A stretch of 64,000 nt of DNA, from contig NZ_LWAE01000002.1 in the NCBI RefSeq assembly GCF_001623875.1, positions 248,001 through 312,000 of the forward strand. Reading direction: 5' to 3'. A program made the translations under genes and the position numbers. Below, piece after piece: positions 1-9,015 of this stretch (position 1 is the first letter of the stretch; each line of letters begins with the position of its first letter). Below the pieces are notes generated by a model that did not search any database, was not told the DNA's origin, and was given only the letters and a program-made list of their open reading frames with translations. The DNA is from Clostridium magnum DSM 2767 (GTDB lineage Bacteria > Bacillota > Clostridia > Clostridiales > Clostridiaceae).

Positions 1-252
1 GCATATAGATGGGCTGAAAGAGCTATTGTATTTTGTGAGGGTAAAATTATTGCAGATGGAACACCTCTGCAAATTTTTAAAAACAGTGAAATTTTAAAAC
101 AGGCAAATTTGAAACAGCCAACTATGCTTCAGGTCTATGAATCTCTTGTAGAAAAACATCTTTTACAAGATACAAAGACTTATCCAAGAAGCGTTGAAGA
201 GTTGAAGAAGTTACTTGAAAAACAAGAGGTATTTCTAGGTGCTTTAGCTTAG
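1..252 (+). CDS. cbiO: Cobalt ECF transporter ATPase CbiO, C-terminal fragment
   Basis: An open frame runs from base 1 to a TAG at 250-252 (83 residues), so only the end of the gene is in the window. It reads AYRWAERAIVFCEGKIIADG near the start and has LKQPTMLQVYESL further on. This is typical of the region after the H-loop in ECF-type ABC ATPases. The frame ends 48 bases before cbiM, which supports CbiO of a CbiMNQO cobalt importer. Walker A, Walker B and signature motifs lie upstream of the window and cannot be checked. A generic ECF ATPase is the alternative; the neighbours argue for CbiO. Confidence 0.75.
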   Translation, partial: AYRWAERAIVFCEGKIIADGTPLQIFKNSEILKQANLKQPTMLQVYESLVEKHLLQDTKTYPRSVEELKKLLEKQEVFLGALA

Positions 253-300
253 ATTAATACAAATAAATTAATAACAATATTATATGAGGAGGAAAATAAA

Positions 301-1053
301 ATGAATCAAACAGAAAAGAAAATTGTCGCAATGGCGGCAGCTTTTGCATTAGTTTTCGGAGTAACCCCGGTAGTAAATGCAATGCACATCATGGAAGGAT
401 ATCTTCCACCAAAATTCTGTGTTATATGGGGCGTTATTTGCCTTCCATTCTTAGCGGCAGGTTACTTATCAATTAAGAAGACATTGGCAGAAAACCGTAA
501 ATCTATCACTATTCTTGCTATGGCAGGCGCATTCATTTTTGTACTTTCATCTTTAAAAATTCCATCAGTTACAGGAAGCTGTTCACATATGACCGGTACC
601 GGACTTGGTGCAATTTTATTTGGACCAGTTGCAGTAAGTATATTGGGTATTATTGTATTGATTTTCCAGGCAATTATGTTGGCTCATGGCGGATTGACAT
701 CTCTTGGTGCTAATACCTTTTCTATGGCTATTGCAGGTCCATTAGTTTCTTATGGAATCTATAAATTATGCCAGAAGATGAATGTAAGTAAGCATGTGGG
801 TATTTTTTTAGCAGCAGCAATTGGTGACTTATTCACTTATTGTGTAACCAGTATTCAGCTTGCACTTGCATATCCATCTGCAAACGGTGGTGTTGCAGCA
901 TCTGCAGCTAAGTTCCTTGCAGTATTTGCACCTACACAACTTCCACTTGCAATTATAGAAGGTATTTTAAGTGTTGTTATCATTATGGGTCTTGAAACAT
1001 ATGCAAAATCTGAATTGGCAGGTATTGGATTTTTAAAGAGAGGTGAAAATTAA
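301..1053 (+). CDS. cbiM: Cobalt ECF transporter substrate-binding component CbiM
   Basis: A 250-residue membrane protein. Residues 1-27 form a cleavable-type hydrophobic N-terminus, followed by MHIMEGYLPP. In this family the mature N-terminal Met-His segment folds into the membrane domain and coordinates Co(II) or Ni(II). About six further hydrophobic segments follow, with the conserved SCSHMTGTGLG stretch near residues 95-105. The start follows an AGGAGG at 286-292. The stop overlaps the cbiN start (TAATG), which indicates translational coupling. With CbiN and the upstream ATPase it should import cobalt for corrin synthesis. NikM is the alternative, but the separate CbiN favours cobalt. Confidence 0.93.
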   Translation: MNQTEKKIVAMAAAFALVFGVTPVVNAMHIMEGYLPPKFCVIWGVICLPFLAAGYLSIKKTLAENRKSITILAMAGAFIFVLSSLKIPSVTGSCSHMTGTGLGAILFGPVAVSILGIIVLIFQAIMLAHGGLTSLGANTFSMAIAGPLVSYGIYKLCQKMNVSKHVGIFLAAAIGDLFTYCVTSIQLALAYPSANGGVAASAAKFLAVFAPTQLPLAIIEGILSVVIIMGLETYAKSELAGIGFLKRGEN

Positions 1054-1376
1054 TGGCAAAAACAAAAAAGAAAGTTATTAGTTTATTAATTGTTGCTGCG
1101 TTAATTGCTGTTATTCCATTATTCACATTAAAAGGTGCTGAATTTGGTGGATCCGACGATGCAGGAAGTAAAGTGGTTTCCGAGATAACAGGTACTGAAT
1201 ATGAGCCTTGGTTTACCCCTGTTATGGAAACCTGGATTGGCGGGGAGCTGCCAGGAGAAATAGAGAGCTTGTTATTCTGTGTACAGACAGGTATTGGAGT
1301 TGGCGTTTTAGCATTCTTTATGGGTAGATTTGTAGAAAGAAAGAAGAATGAAAATCAGCAGAATAGAACTGCATAA
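1053..1376 (+). CDS. cbiN: Cobalt ECF transporter accessory subunit CbiN
   Basis: A 107-residue protein with two transmembrane helices, at about residues 8-27 and 77-95, and an extracytoplasmic loop containing GGSDDAGSKVVSEITG and YEPWFTPV. These are hallmarks of CbiN, the small subunit that lets cobalt load into CbiM. The start ATG shares one base with the cbiM stop. The basic tail RKKNENQQNRTA is predicted cytoplasmic. The gene is followed directly by a cobalamin riboswitch for the next operon. Whether this cobalt operon is itself riboswitch-controlled cannot be seen. Confidence 0.92.
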   Translation: MAKTKKKVISLLIVAALIAVIPLFTLKGAEFGGSDDAGSKVVSEITGTEYEPWFTPVMETWIGGELPGEIESLLFCVQTGIGVGVLAFFMGRFVERKKNENQQNRTA

Positions 1377-1420
1377 TGTTTTTTATATTTATAAAAATTA
1401 AGGGAATTTAATAATAATAG

Positions 1421-1625
1421 TATTAGGTGCTGCCATTAATTGAAAAATGGAGTTAAAAGGGAAAGTGGAAAAGCCACTGCAGCCCACCGCTACTGTGAGG
1501 AGGATGAAACCTTATTAGGTCACTGGATAATTTTTATCTGGGAAGACAAGGGAGTAAAATGAATCTGAGCCAGGAAACCTGCCTAGTATTTGTTGATTCT
1601 TTCGGAGGGGAAGATATATGCAATT
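1421..1625 (+). promoter_or_regulatory. Cobalamin (AdoCbl) riboswitch 1
   Basis: The core elements are present in order: a TAAAAGGGAA segment at 1453-1462, GCAGCCCACCGCTACTGTGA at 1479-1498, GGGAAGACAAGG at 1540-1551, and the B12 box AGCCAGGAAACCTGCC at 1568-1583. A stem (about 1635-1664) and an intrinsic terminator (1677-1702) follow. The arrangement fits a transcriptional OFF switch that represses the surface-capture operon when cobamide is plentiful. The aptamer is nearly identical to the one at 12321-12525. Confidence 0.95.
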
Positions 1626-1676
1626 ATACGGCTATTTATGTTTATTGGATCAATAAACATAAATATTTCGTTTTTT

Positions 1677-1702
1677 AGAGAACCTCCAATGGTTCTCTTT
1701 TT
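1677..1702 (+). terminator. Riboswitch-controlled intrinsic terminator
   Basis: AGAGAACC (1677-1684) pairs with GGTTCTCT (1691-1698), followed by a T run. It sits between the cobalamin aptamer and the first structural gene, so it is the probable expression platform. The same hairpin follows riboswitch 2. Confidence 0.85.
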
Positions 1703-1748
1703 GCGTTTCTCCAATATCGCTAATAGATTATAGAGGGAGGTAAACGTT

Positions 1749-3248
1749 ATGAAAAAATCTATTAAAAAACTATTAGTAACCTGTCTAACTTTTTCTTTAA
1801 TATTAACTCAAATGTTTTTTACAAGAGAAGCAAAGGCAGAAGAAGCTAAGGGAACTGTTAAAACAGCAGGATCTTTACGACTTGGCGGAAGCGACAGATA
1901 TAAAACCTCTGTTGCTATATCTCAAAGGGGATGGTCCTCATCTCAGTATGTTGTATTAGCTAGCGGCATTGAATTTCCAGATGCACTTTGTGCAGGGCCT
2001 CTAGCGAAAAAATATGATGCTCCAATTCTTTTAACACAACCTGATAAATTAAATTTAGACACATTAAAGGAAATTAAAAGATTAGGTGCAAAAAATATTA
2101 TTATCATAGGTGGCATTGGATCAATTTCAAAGAATATTGAAGATGAACTGAAATCAGAGGGAATTACTAGTACCGAACGTATATCTGGAGCAGACAGATA
2201 TGAAACATCTGTTAAGGTAGCTGAAAAAATTGGTACTACAGATAGCATTGCACTTGCTTGTGGCTTAAACTTTCCAGATGCATTATCTTTTTCTCCTATA
2301 GCAACGGCAAAAGGAATTCCTATAGTATTAACTAATAAAGACAGCTTACCAGATTGTGTAAAGCAATATTTGACAGGTAAAAAAATAATACAATCATATA
2401 TAGTAGGTGGAACTGGTGTAATTAGTGACAGTGTGAAAAATTCAGTTTCTAATCCTTTAAGATTAGGTGGTTTGAATAGATATGAAACTAATGTAGAAAT
2501 ATTAAAGGCCTTTGATAAGGATCTCAATTATAATAACGTATACATATCCGATGGAGATGGTCCAAATGGTAATGAATTTGCAGATGCGTTATCCGGATCG
2601 GTGCTTGCAGCTAGAACTTCTTCGCCTATAATTTTAGCTTATAAGTCTTTACCAGATTCGACTAAAGATTATATTAAAACAAAGTTTATATTAGGAAGTA
2701 AAACAATAGCTTTAGGTGGAGAGGCTTCAGTATCTTCTTCAATATTGAATGATATGTCAGCATTAATAAATGAAATACCAGCAAGTGCTGTAGATAATAA
2801 AACTCAAACTACAACTGCTTCTCAAGGATCAGGAGGAAGTATCTCTAGTAATATTACTCTATCTGTTACTGGAGTTAGTGGCAAAGTAATATTATCCTCT
2901 ACAGCAATAGAGATGCAAAGCGGAGATACAGCATATTCTGTTTTAATTAGAAAGCTTGGCAGTAAAGTAAGTACAAAGGGATCAGGATATGTAAGAGGAA
3001 TAGATGGTCTAAAGGAATTAGATTATGGCCCTTTAAGTGGATGGATGTATTCTGTAAATGGAAAATTTCCTAATGTCAGTGCTGATTTATATACACTAAA
3101 AAATGGAGATGTTGTGGCATGGTGTTACACTAAAAATATGGGACAAGATATAGGGGCACCTATGACTGGTGGTAGTACAGGCTCCGGTGGGGGGCAGGAA
3201 GTGGATCAGGAACAAACCCTACTGATAATACAAATGGAAATCTTGTAG
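1749..3248 (+). CDS. Cell-wall-binding protein with transcobalamin-like DUF4430 domain (frameshifted near its end)
   Basis: A secreted 499-residue product. Residues 1-30 are a signal peptide ending near AKA-EE. Three cell-wall-binding repeat-2 modules follow, at about 43-140, 143-235 and 237-335, each opening with an RLGG.DRYET-type motif. These tether proteins to anionic cell-wall polymers in Clostridia. Residues about 370-468 are a DUF4430 domain with GPLSGWMYSVNGKFPN, the fold of the transcobalamin/intrinsic-factor beta domain. The start follows GGGAGG at 1735-1740. A run of six Gs at 3189-3194 ends the domain frame early at 3248; one extra G would restore a longer product ending at 3502. 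Position behind the riboswitch and before an ECF module suggests a wall-held corrinoid-capture protein. Ligand binding is inferred. Confidence 0.85.
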   Translation: MKKSIKKLLVTCLTFSLILTQMFFTREAKAEEAKGTVKTAGSLRLGGSDRYKTSVAISQRGWSSSQYVVLASGIEFPDALCAGPLAKKYDAPILLTQPDKLNLDTLKEIKRLGAKNIIIIGGIGSISKNIEDELKSEGITSTERISGADRYETSVKVAEKIGTTDSIALACGLNFPDALSFSPIATAKGIPIVLTNKDSLPDCVKQYLTGKKIIQSYIVGGTGVISDSVKNSVSNPLRLGGLNRYETNVEILKAFDKDLNYNNVYISDGDGPNGNEFADALSGSVLAARTSSPIILAYKSLPDSTKDYIKTKFILGSKTIALGGEASVSSSILNDMSALINEIPASAVDNKTQTTTASQGSGGSISSNITLSVTGVSGKVILSSTAIEMQSGDTAYSVLIRKLGSKVSTKGSGYVRGIDGLKELDYGPLSGWMYSVNGKFPNVSADLYTLKNGDVVAWCYTKNMGQDIGAPMTGGSTGSGGGQEVDQEQTLLIIQMEIL

Positions 3249-3502
3249 ATATAAAGGGAAATTTAAGCTTCACATTGACAGAGGCAGCAAGCAAAACAAT
3301 AACTATACAATCAAATAGTAATAATAGTAGTGACTTTATTACTGTAACTTTATATGATAGCAATGGAAATTTAGCTTATATAAATCAATGCTCTAATGGA
3401 ACTATGCAGTTAAATACCATTCTTGCACCGGGAAAATACCATGGGTTTGTGAAAGCTTCAAGTATGGATAAAGTAACTATAAGTGAATTTCAAGTTAACT
3501 AA
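3195..3502 (+). pseudogene. Out-of-frame C-terminal extension of the wall-bound DUF4430 protein
   Basis: After the G6 run at 3189-3194, another frame continues as a Gly/Ser/Thr linker (AGSGSGTNPTDNTNG) and then a small beta-rich module of about 80 residues ending QVN at 3502. It has no ribosome binding site of its own, and its composition continues the upstream linker. It is therefore best read as the displaced end of the 1749 gene. The cause may be a true indel, slippage at the G tract, or a sequencing error. Confidence 0.7.
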
Positions 3503-3526
3503 ATTTAATATGGGAGGCTGAAAAAT

Positions 3527-5494
3527 ATGAAAAATTTAAAAAGTAAACTAATATCGATGTTAATGGTTTTTGCCATGGTAATAGGTTTAGTGGGAATTAA
3601 AGTGAATTATGTGTTTGCAGCGGAAACAGCAAATACTGTGAATGTAAAGATAAGGGTGGAAGCTGCTGATCATACCATAGTACATGAAACAGAGCTTGCA
3701 GTTAGTAATTTTGATATGACTGATTATGGCATGACAACTCAGCTTAGTAAGGTTAATGTTATGAATGCGCTTGTAATGGCATTAAATAGTAACAGTATTG
3801 ACTGTAAAAACAAAAATAATTTTGATGCGGAAGCATCAAGCTATGGTGGTTATTATGTTAAAACAATAGCCGGTATTAGTGCAGCTGGCATTGGAGGATG
3901 GATGTACTGTGTAAATAATATTTCCCCATACAATACAATGGAACAGGAAGAAATAAAAGAGGGGGATTCCATTGTTGTATATTATGTCAGTGACTATTCA
4001 ACAGTTTACAGCTTTTTTGATAAGTCAGAGGTTACTACAACTACAGGTTCAATAACTTTAAATTTGAAAGGAAATTTTTATGATGCAAGTTGGAACGTTT
4101 ATAATAAAGGAATAGATGGAGCAAAAATATTAGTTGATGGCAAAGAAGTAAGTGCAGATGGCAATACAGTTGTAACAGATAAGGACGGAAATTGTGTATT
4201 AAACTTTGATAAATCCGGAACATATAATGTGTCAGCGGAGAAGGATGGTATATCAAGATCTTATTGTAAAGCTATTGTACAACTGCCAGAACAAGCAAAA
4301 GATTATACAAGCTCTATAAATACTCTTATAGATGGAGTAGCACAAAATATTAAAGCAGATGGTTTGGGAGTATTAGATTTATATAAAGCAGGTAAACAAA
4401 TACCGACTACTTATTTACAAACAGCTGAAGATAATATAAAGAAAAATGCTGATGATTTTACTGCCACTGATTTGGAGAGTAACACTTTAAGTATACTTGC
4501 AGCAGGAGGAGATCCTACAAACTTTGCAGGATATAATCTTGTAGAAAAGATATACAACAATGAAAGCATGAATAATATAATGGCATATATATATGGATTA
4601 TTGGCTTTAGATTCAGCAAACTTTACAGCACCTCAGGATGCAAAGTGGAATAGAGATAAACTTGTACAAGCTATTTTAGATTGCAAAACCAGTGATGGTG
4701 GATGGGCATATTATGGAGATTTTGCTGACCCAGATGTGACAGCTATGACACTTTCAGCATTAGCACCTTATTATAATACAAACTCCGATGTAAAGGCAGC
4801 AGTAGATACAGCTGTAGGAAGACTTTCACAGATACAGACTAACAATGGTGGCTTTATATCATATGGAAATGAGAACAGCAACAGTACAGAAATGGTAATA
4901 ATAGGTCTATGTGATATAGGAATAGATCCAGCTATCGATAGCCGCTTCGTAAAGAATGGAAAAAATCCAATAGATGCCCTTTTAAGCTTTGCATTAAGTG
5001 ATAACAGTGGTTTTGGATTCACAGATGCCAGTAAAGCAAATGTATTGGCAACAGAACAGGGGCTAAGAGCATTAGTGTCATATAAGTTCTTTAAAGAAGG
5101 AAAAGGTTCTGTTTACAAGGGCTTTACAGTAAATGAACAAAATGGTACATCAAATGGACAAAATGGTACGTCAGAAAACAAATTAATACAAATAACTAAT
5201 TTAACAAAAGATACAGTATTTAATTTAGGAAATGATGCAAAAATAACTATACAAGCAACAAATAACTCTGATAAAGATCAAGATGTTTCATTAATTGTAG
5301 CACTATATGATAACGCTGATCAATTTGTCAATTATGTATGTGCAGAGCAGACTATAAAAAAAGGTGATTCATCTGTTTTAACAAGTATGATGAAGTTTCC
5401 CAAAGAAGGAGTTTATAAATTAAAAGCCTTTGTTTGGGATAGTATGGAAGCTATGAATTCACTTTCAGATATAATAGAAATACCTGTTAAATAA
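3527..5494 (+). CDS. Secreted transcobalamin/intrinsic-factor-like protein (DUF4430 plus alpha/alpha-barrel)
   Basis: A 655-residue secreted protein with a signal peptide at about 1-31. Residues about 36-155 are a DUF4430 beta domain with the motif GGWMYCVNN. Residues about 175-250 look like an Ig-like beta domain. Residues about 255-532 form a helical repeat domain of the prenyltransferase/squalene-cyclase alpha/alpha-barrel type, with repeated DGGWAYYGDFADPDVTAM and NNGGFISYGNENS motifs. A beta-rich domain of about 100 residues ends the protein. Intrinsic factor and transcobalamin consist of an alpha6/alpha6 barrel and this same beta domain, in the opposite order. The start follows GGGAGG. 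Riboswitch control and the ECF genes downstream suggest extracellular corrinoid binding; this is inference. Confidence 0.88.
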   Translation: MKNLKSKLISMLMVFAMVIGLVGIKVNYVFAAETANTVNVKIRVEAADHTIVHETELAVSNFDMTDYGMTTQLSKVNVMNALVMALNSNSIDCKNKNNFDAEASSYGGYYVKTIAGISAAGIGGWMYCVNNISPYNTMEQEEIKEGDSIVVYYVSDYSTVYSFFDKSEVTTTTGSITLNLKGNFYDASWNVYNKGIDGAKILVDGKEVSADGNTVVTDKDGNCVLNFDKSGTYNVSAEKDGISRSYCKAIVQLPEQAKDYTSSINTLIDGVAQNIKADGLGVLDLYKAGKQIPTTYLQTAEDNIKKNADDFTATDLESNTLSILAAGGDPTNFAGYNLVEKIYNNESMNNIMAYIYGLLALDSANFTAPQDAKWNRDKLVQAILDCKTSDGGWAYYGDFADPDVTAMTLSALAPYYNTNSDVKAAVDTAVGRLSQIQTNNGGFISYGNENSNSTEMVIIGLCDIGIDPAIDSRFVKNGKNPIDALLSFALSDNSGFGFTDASKANVLATEQGLRALVSYKFFKEGKGSVYKGFTVNEQNGTSNGQNGTSENKLIQITNLTKDTVFNLGNDAKITIQATNNSDKDQDVSLIVALYDNADQFVNYVCAEQTIKKGDSSVLTSMMKFPKEGVYKLKAFVWDSMEAMNSLSDIIEIPVK

Positions 5495-5502
5495 TATGAT
5501 TT

Positions 5503-5539
5503 AAAGAATGACTGCTTTACAAAGTGGTTATTCTTTAAG
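5503..5539 (+). other. Intercistronic hairpin
   Basis: TAAAGAATGAC pairs imperfectly with GTTATTCTTTA in the 65-base gap before the ecfT-like gene. No clear T run follows, so it may protect or process the upstream mRNA rather than terminate it. Confidence 0.4.
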
Positions 5540-5559
5540 CAATTTAAGGAAGTGAAAGT

Positions 5560-6501
5560 ATGCAAATATGCAATGAAGACAGTAGTAACATATGCTTATA
5601 TGAGAAAAAAGAAAAAAATAAGTATTACAGAAGTTTTAAAGAATATCATGTGTTAACTTCCTCACTTGTTTTTATGTCAATGTTAATACTGATATTTTCT
5701 AATGATAACCCGATAATATTAGGTTCTGTCTATATATTTATTATATCAATAATAATTTGCTGTAAGGAAAAAGAAAGATTTAAAAAGGTTATTTTGTATT
5801 TTATTCCAGTGGCTCTTTTGCTGGTCATATTGAATATGTTTTTTGTAAGTGCAGGCAGTACCACACTTTTTTATTTATTTCATAAAAGATTTACTCTTGA
5901 ATCTGTAATCTATGCTGTAGTTATGACTTTTAAGCTTCTGGCGGTTATTTATCTATTTATAATACTTGAAATTATGGTTGATTCTGATAGGGCAGTTTCC
6001 TATTTTTCTTCTGTAATGCCTAAATCTACACTTATGCTTATGATAAGCTTTAAACTTGTTCCAACTATGAAGAATAGGTTTAAAAGTTTAAAAGAAATAT
6101 ATGAAGTAAGAGGAGTAGTATTTAATAAGAAAAAATCTAAAGAAAAAACCGCAAGTTATGTTCCGGTACTTTCTATACTATTAGAAGACTCCTTAGAGGG
6201 GTCCTTTGATATAGGAGAAGCAGCCTATGTAAGAGGATTTTTAAGCGGAAAAAGAAGCGTATATGATAGACAAAAATTTTGTGGCAGAGATTTTAAAATA
6301 ATAGCCTTAAGTATTGCCCTTATTATATTTTACTGTGCAGCACAGTTTAAGAATTGGGTACAGTTTAATATATATGACGAGGTAACTGTTATAAATTTTA
6401 TTAATACTGGTATAGCTATAATTTTTACTTTCATAATAGTTATAACTCTTATATTAATATTTAACAGTGAGGAGAAAAAACATGACATTTATAGAAATTA
6501 A
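5560..6501 (+). CDS. ECF transporter transmembrane (T) component
   Basis: A 313-residue CbiQ/EcfT-family protein. Hydrophobic segments lie at about 30-65, 75-100, 120-145 and 245-310. The coupling-helix region after residue 170 contains KEIYEVRGV and EAAYVRGF, matching the two Ala-Arg-Gly-type motifs by which T components contact the ATPases. It links the ATPase pair to the S component and drives toppling of the S component during import. A GGAAG precedes the ATG, and the 3' end overlaps the ATPase gene by 20 bases, so the ECF genes are co-translated. Confidence 0.87.
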   Translation: MQICNEDSSNICLYEKKEKNKYYRSFKEYHVLTSSLVFMSMLILIFSNDNPIILGSVYIFIISIIICCKEKERFKKVILYFIPVALLLVILNMFFVSAGSTTLFYLFHKRFTLESVIYAVVMTFKLLAVIYLFIILEIMVDSDRAVSYFSSVMPKSTLMLMISFKLVPTMKNRFKSLKEIYEVRGVVFNKKKSKEKTASYVPVLSILLEDSLEGSFDIGEAAYVRGFLSGKRSVYDRQKFCGRDFKIIALSIALIIFYCAAQFKNWVQFNIYDEVTVINFINTGIAIIFTFIIVITLILIFNSEEKKHDIYRN

Positions 6502-8107
6502 GAATTTAAATTTTACTTATCCTTTAGAAAAAAAGAAAGCTTTAGAAAATGTAAATTTATCTATAGAAAAAGGTTCGCTGCTGCTCATAGCTGGAAAATC
6601 TGGTTCAGGAAAATCAACCTTAGGAAGAGCCATAGTTGGAACAGTTCCACATTTTTATGGAGGTACTATAGGTGGTCAAATTAAAATTGATGGTAAGCTT
6701 ATTGAAAAAATGAGCCATAAAGAGAGAGCGGAAAAAATAACAATGGTTTTTCAGGATCCGGAGAAGCAGCTTATGATGAATAAGGTACATAGAGAGGTAG
6801 CTTTTGGACTTGAAAATATTTGTGCTGATGAAAAAGTAATAAAAAGAAGAGTTTATGAAGCACTACAATTTTCAGGAATACTCAATCTTGCAGAAAGAGA
6901 TATAACATCTTTATCTGGAGGGGAGAAACAAAAGGTAGTAGTAGCCTCCTCCCTTGCATATATGCCCCAGTGTATAATTTTGGATGAGCCCACATCTCAA
7001 CTGGATCCCTCCTCTGCAGAAGAAATAATAAATCTAGTAAAAAAGATAAATGAAGAATTGGGAATAACAGTTATTGTTGTAGAGCATAGAGTAAATCGGT
7101 GGTTCGATACAGCAGACTCAATAGCCATTATGGACAAAGGAAAGATTAGGTTGTTTAAGGATAAAGAAGATTTTTACAATAACTGTAGTGAAGATGAATC
7201 TATGTTTTTGCCAGATTATCTTAAGTTTTTTAAGAAGATAAAGATTAAATACATGCCTGCAAGCTTTAAAAAAGCAAGAATAGAGTTTTTAAATAGTGGT
7301 ATAAGTTTAAAAAAAGAAAATAAAAATATTTATAATGAAGACCATCAAACAATACTCACTATAAAAAATCTTACCTATATAAGTGATTCTAAAAATATTC
7401 TAAAGAATATAAATCTTACAGTTAATAAAGGTGATTTCATAAGTATTATGGGAGCTAATGGTGCGGGGAAAAGTACATTTTTAAAATCAATTATGGGACT
7501 TATAGATTATGAGGGAATTATAGAACTCCATAATCAGAATGCAAAGGACATGGATATAAGAAGTATAGCTAAACATATAGGTTATGTTTCACAAAATCCT
7601 AATGATTATTTATCAAAGGATACTGTGTATGAGGAAATTAAATTTACTATGGATAACTATGGTATATATGATGAAAAAGTTATAGAGGAAGTTTTGAAAG
7701 AATTGGGAATATACGATTTAAAAGATAAAAACCCAAGAGATTTAAGTGGCGGTCAGAGGCAGAGAGTTGCAATTGCTTCCATATTGGTGTTAAAACCAGA
7801 GATGATTCTTTTAGATGAACCTACAAGAGGACTTGAAAGTGAACTAAAATTAAAACTTGGTAAAGTGTTGAAAAGACTTAATGAGGAAGGAACAACAATT
7901 ATACTTGTAACTCATGATACAGATTTTGCAAGCAGTTTTTGCAGTAGATATATACTTATGTTTAATGGAAGCATAGCGGCAGATGGTGGGAAAAAAGAAG
8001 TTTTAGCAGATGGTATATTCTATACTACTTCAATAAATAAGCTTCTCAGAGATAAGAACAGCGATGTATTTACTTTAGAAGAAGCCTTAAGGATGTGTAT
8101 AATATGA
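6482..8107 (+). CDS. ECF transporter ATPase, fused two-domain (A-A')
   Basis: A 541-residue cytoplasmic protein with two complete ABC domains. Domain 1 has Walker A GKSGSGKST, signature LSGGEKQK and Walker B CIILDEPTSQLDP. Domain 2 (from about residue 285) has Walker A GANGAGKST, signature LSGGQRQR and Walker B MILLDEPTRGLE. Fusion of EcfA and EcfA' in one chain is common in dedicated ECF systems. The ATG at 6482 is preferred over an in-frame GTG at 6467 because GGAGA lies seven bases upstream of it. The stop overlaps the next start (ATGA). It powers the adjacent S component. Confidence 0.93.
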   Translation: MTFIEIKNLNFTYPLEKKKALENVNLSIEKGSLLLIAGKSGSGKSTLGRAIVGTVPHFYGGTIGGQIKIDGKLIEKMSHKERAEKITMVFQDPEKQLMMNKVHREVAFGLENICADEKVIKRRVYEALQFSGILNLAERDITSLSGGEKQKVVVASSLAYMPQCIILDEPTSQLDPSSAEEIINLVKKINEELGITVIVVEHRVNRWFDTADSIAIMDKGKIRLFKDKEDFYNNCSEDESMFLPDYLKFFKKIKIKYMPASFKKARIEFLNSGISLKKENKNIYNEDHQTILTIKNLTYISDSKNILKNINLTVNKGDFISIMGANGAGKSTFLKSIMGLIDYEGIIELHNQNAKDMDIRSIAKHIGYVSQNPNDYLSKDTVYEEIKFTMDNYGIYDEKVIEEVLKELGIYDLKDKNPRDLSGGQRQRVAIASILVLKPEMILLDEPTRGLESELKLKLGKVLKRLNEEGTTIILVTHDTDFASSFCSRYILMFNGSIAADGGKKEVLADGIFYTTSINKLLRDKNSDVFTLEEALRMCII

Positions 8108-8796
8108 AAAAGCTTATAACTTTTCTTACAGCTACGGTTATTATATTTCTTATGATCATAACACTACATGGAGATACTCAAACCGGGGTATCACTAATCA
8201 CCACATTAGGAGTATTTCTAATACTTTTCATGAGTTACTTTTATTTTGAAAAAAGCAATATGGGTACAAAGGAAATAGCTATTATAGCAACCTTAAGTGC
8301 ATTTACAGCTCTTTCTAGAGTTGTTTTTGAAGTAATTCCCGGTGTAAAACCGGTAACCTTTTTAACTGCACTTACTGGTTTTGTGTTTGGACCCTATGAA
8401 GGCTTTTTAGTAGGCAGTACCTCTGCTTTTCTATCTAATATATTTTGTGGTCAGGGACCATGGACTCCCTGGCAGATGTTTTGCTGGGGACTTGTAGGAG
8501 TTATATGTGGTTTCTGGGGAAAAAGAGGTAAAGAAGTTTCTGCTATGAAATTTTCCATTGCATGTTTTTTACTTGGTTTTATGTATGACTGGATTATGAA
8601 TATCTGGTTTGTGATTGGATTCGTAAAGCCTATTAATGTACAGACTGTTATAGGTGCATACCTTGCGGGGTTAACCTTTGATATTTTACATGGAGGCGGT
8701 TCTTTTATATTTTCTATAATTTTTTACGACAGTTTTTTACCGGTACTTCAGCGGTATAAAAGAAGATTAAATATAAGTTATATTAAGGCATCTTAA
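8104..8796 (+). CDS. ECF transporter substrate-specific (S) component, predicted corrinoid-specific
   Basis: A 230-residue protein with about six transmembrane helices. The first segment after the N-terminal anchor contains ATLSAFTALSRVVFE, the S-component Ala motif that packs against the T component, followed by GFVFGPYEGFLVGSTSAFLS. The start at 8104 makes an ATGA overlap with the ATPase stop and is preferred to the GTG at 8095. The B12 riboswitch upstream and DUF4430/alpha-barrel genes on both sides make cobalamin or a corrinoid precursor the most likely substrate, comparable in role to CbrT. Sequence similarity to CbrT could not be tested. The last codons lie inside a small inverted-repeat element. 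Confidence 0.82.
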   Translation: MKKLITFLTATVIIFLMIITLHGDTQTGVSLITTLGVFLILFMSYFYFEKSNMGTKEIAIIATLSAFTALSRVVFEVIPGVKPVTFLTALTGFVFGPYEGFLVGSTSAFLSNIFCGQGPWTPWQMFCWGLVGVICGFWGKRGKEVSAMKFSIACFLLGFMYDWIMNIWFVIGFVKPINVQTVIGAYLAGLTFDILHGGGSFIFSIIFYDSFLPVLQRYKRRLNISYIKAS

Positions 8797-8932
8797 AAAA
8801 TAACTAGTCAATCTGCTAGTCTATTTTATGTCATAGTGTGTCTACAGAACTCTTAGATAGGGCAGGCTGCCTCTTGTCTGACACAAAATATCCGTCGCAT
8901 CTTTGACTTGTTATTTTCTTTAAGATGCCTAA
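8785..8932. repeat. MITE-like inverted-repeat element, copy 1
   Basis: The left end GGCATCTTAAAAAATAACTA (8787-8806) is the inverted counterpart of the right end at 8904-8929, with about 25 bp of imperfect terminal repeat. The core has no ORF. The left end supplies the stop codon of the S-component gene. A shorter relative with the same ends lies at 59479-59552. It may also act as a terminator. Confidence 0.65.
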
Positions 8933-9015
8933 GTCGTCTCAAATAGAATAAAGAAAAGAGGTGAGCATTTAGTGGGGGTGGCAATTACTATACTATTTCC
9001 CACTAAAGATAAATT
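8933..9015 (+). other. Leader with 9-bp stem before the membrane DUF4430 gene
   Basis: TTTAGTGGG (about 8969-8977) pairs with CCCACTAAA (about 8999-9007), just upstream of the ATG at 9016. No good Shine-Dalgarno sequence lies next to that ATG. The stem would place the start close to a structured 5' region, so translational control is possible. This is inference only. Confidence 0.35.

Noticed and set aside
1943..2527. 194-codon minus-strand frame
   Set aside because: It is the antisense shadow of the cell-wall-binding repeats, whose domains are clear on the plus strand.
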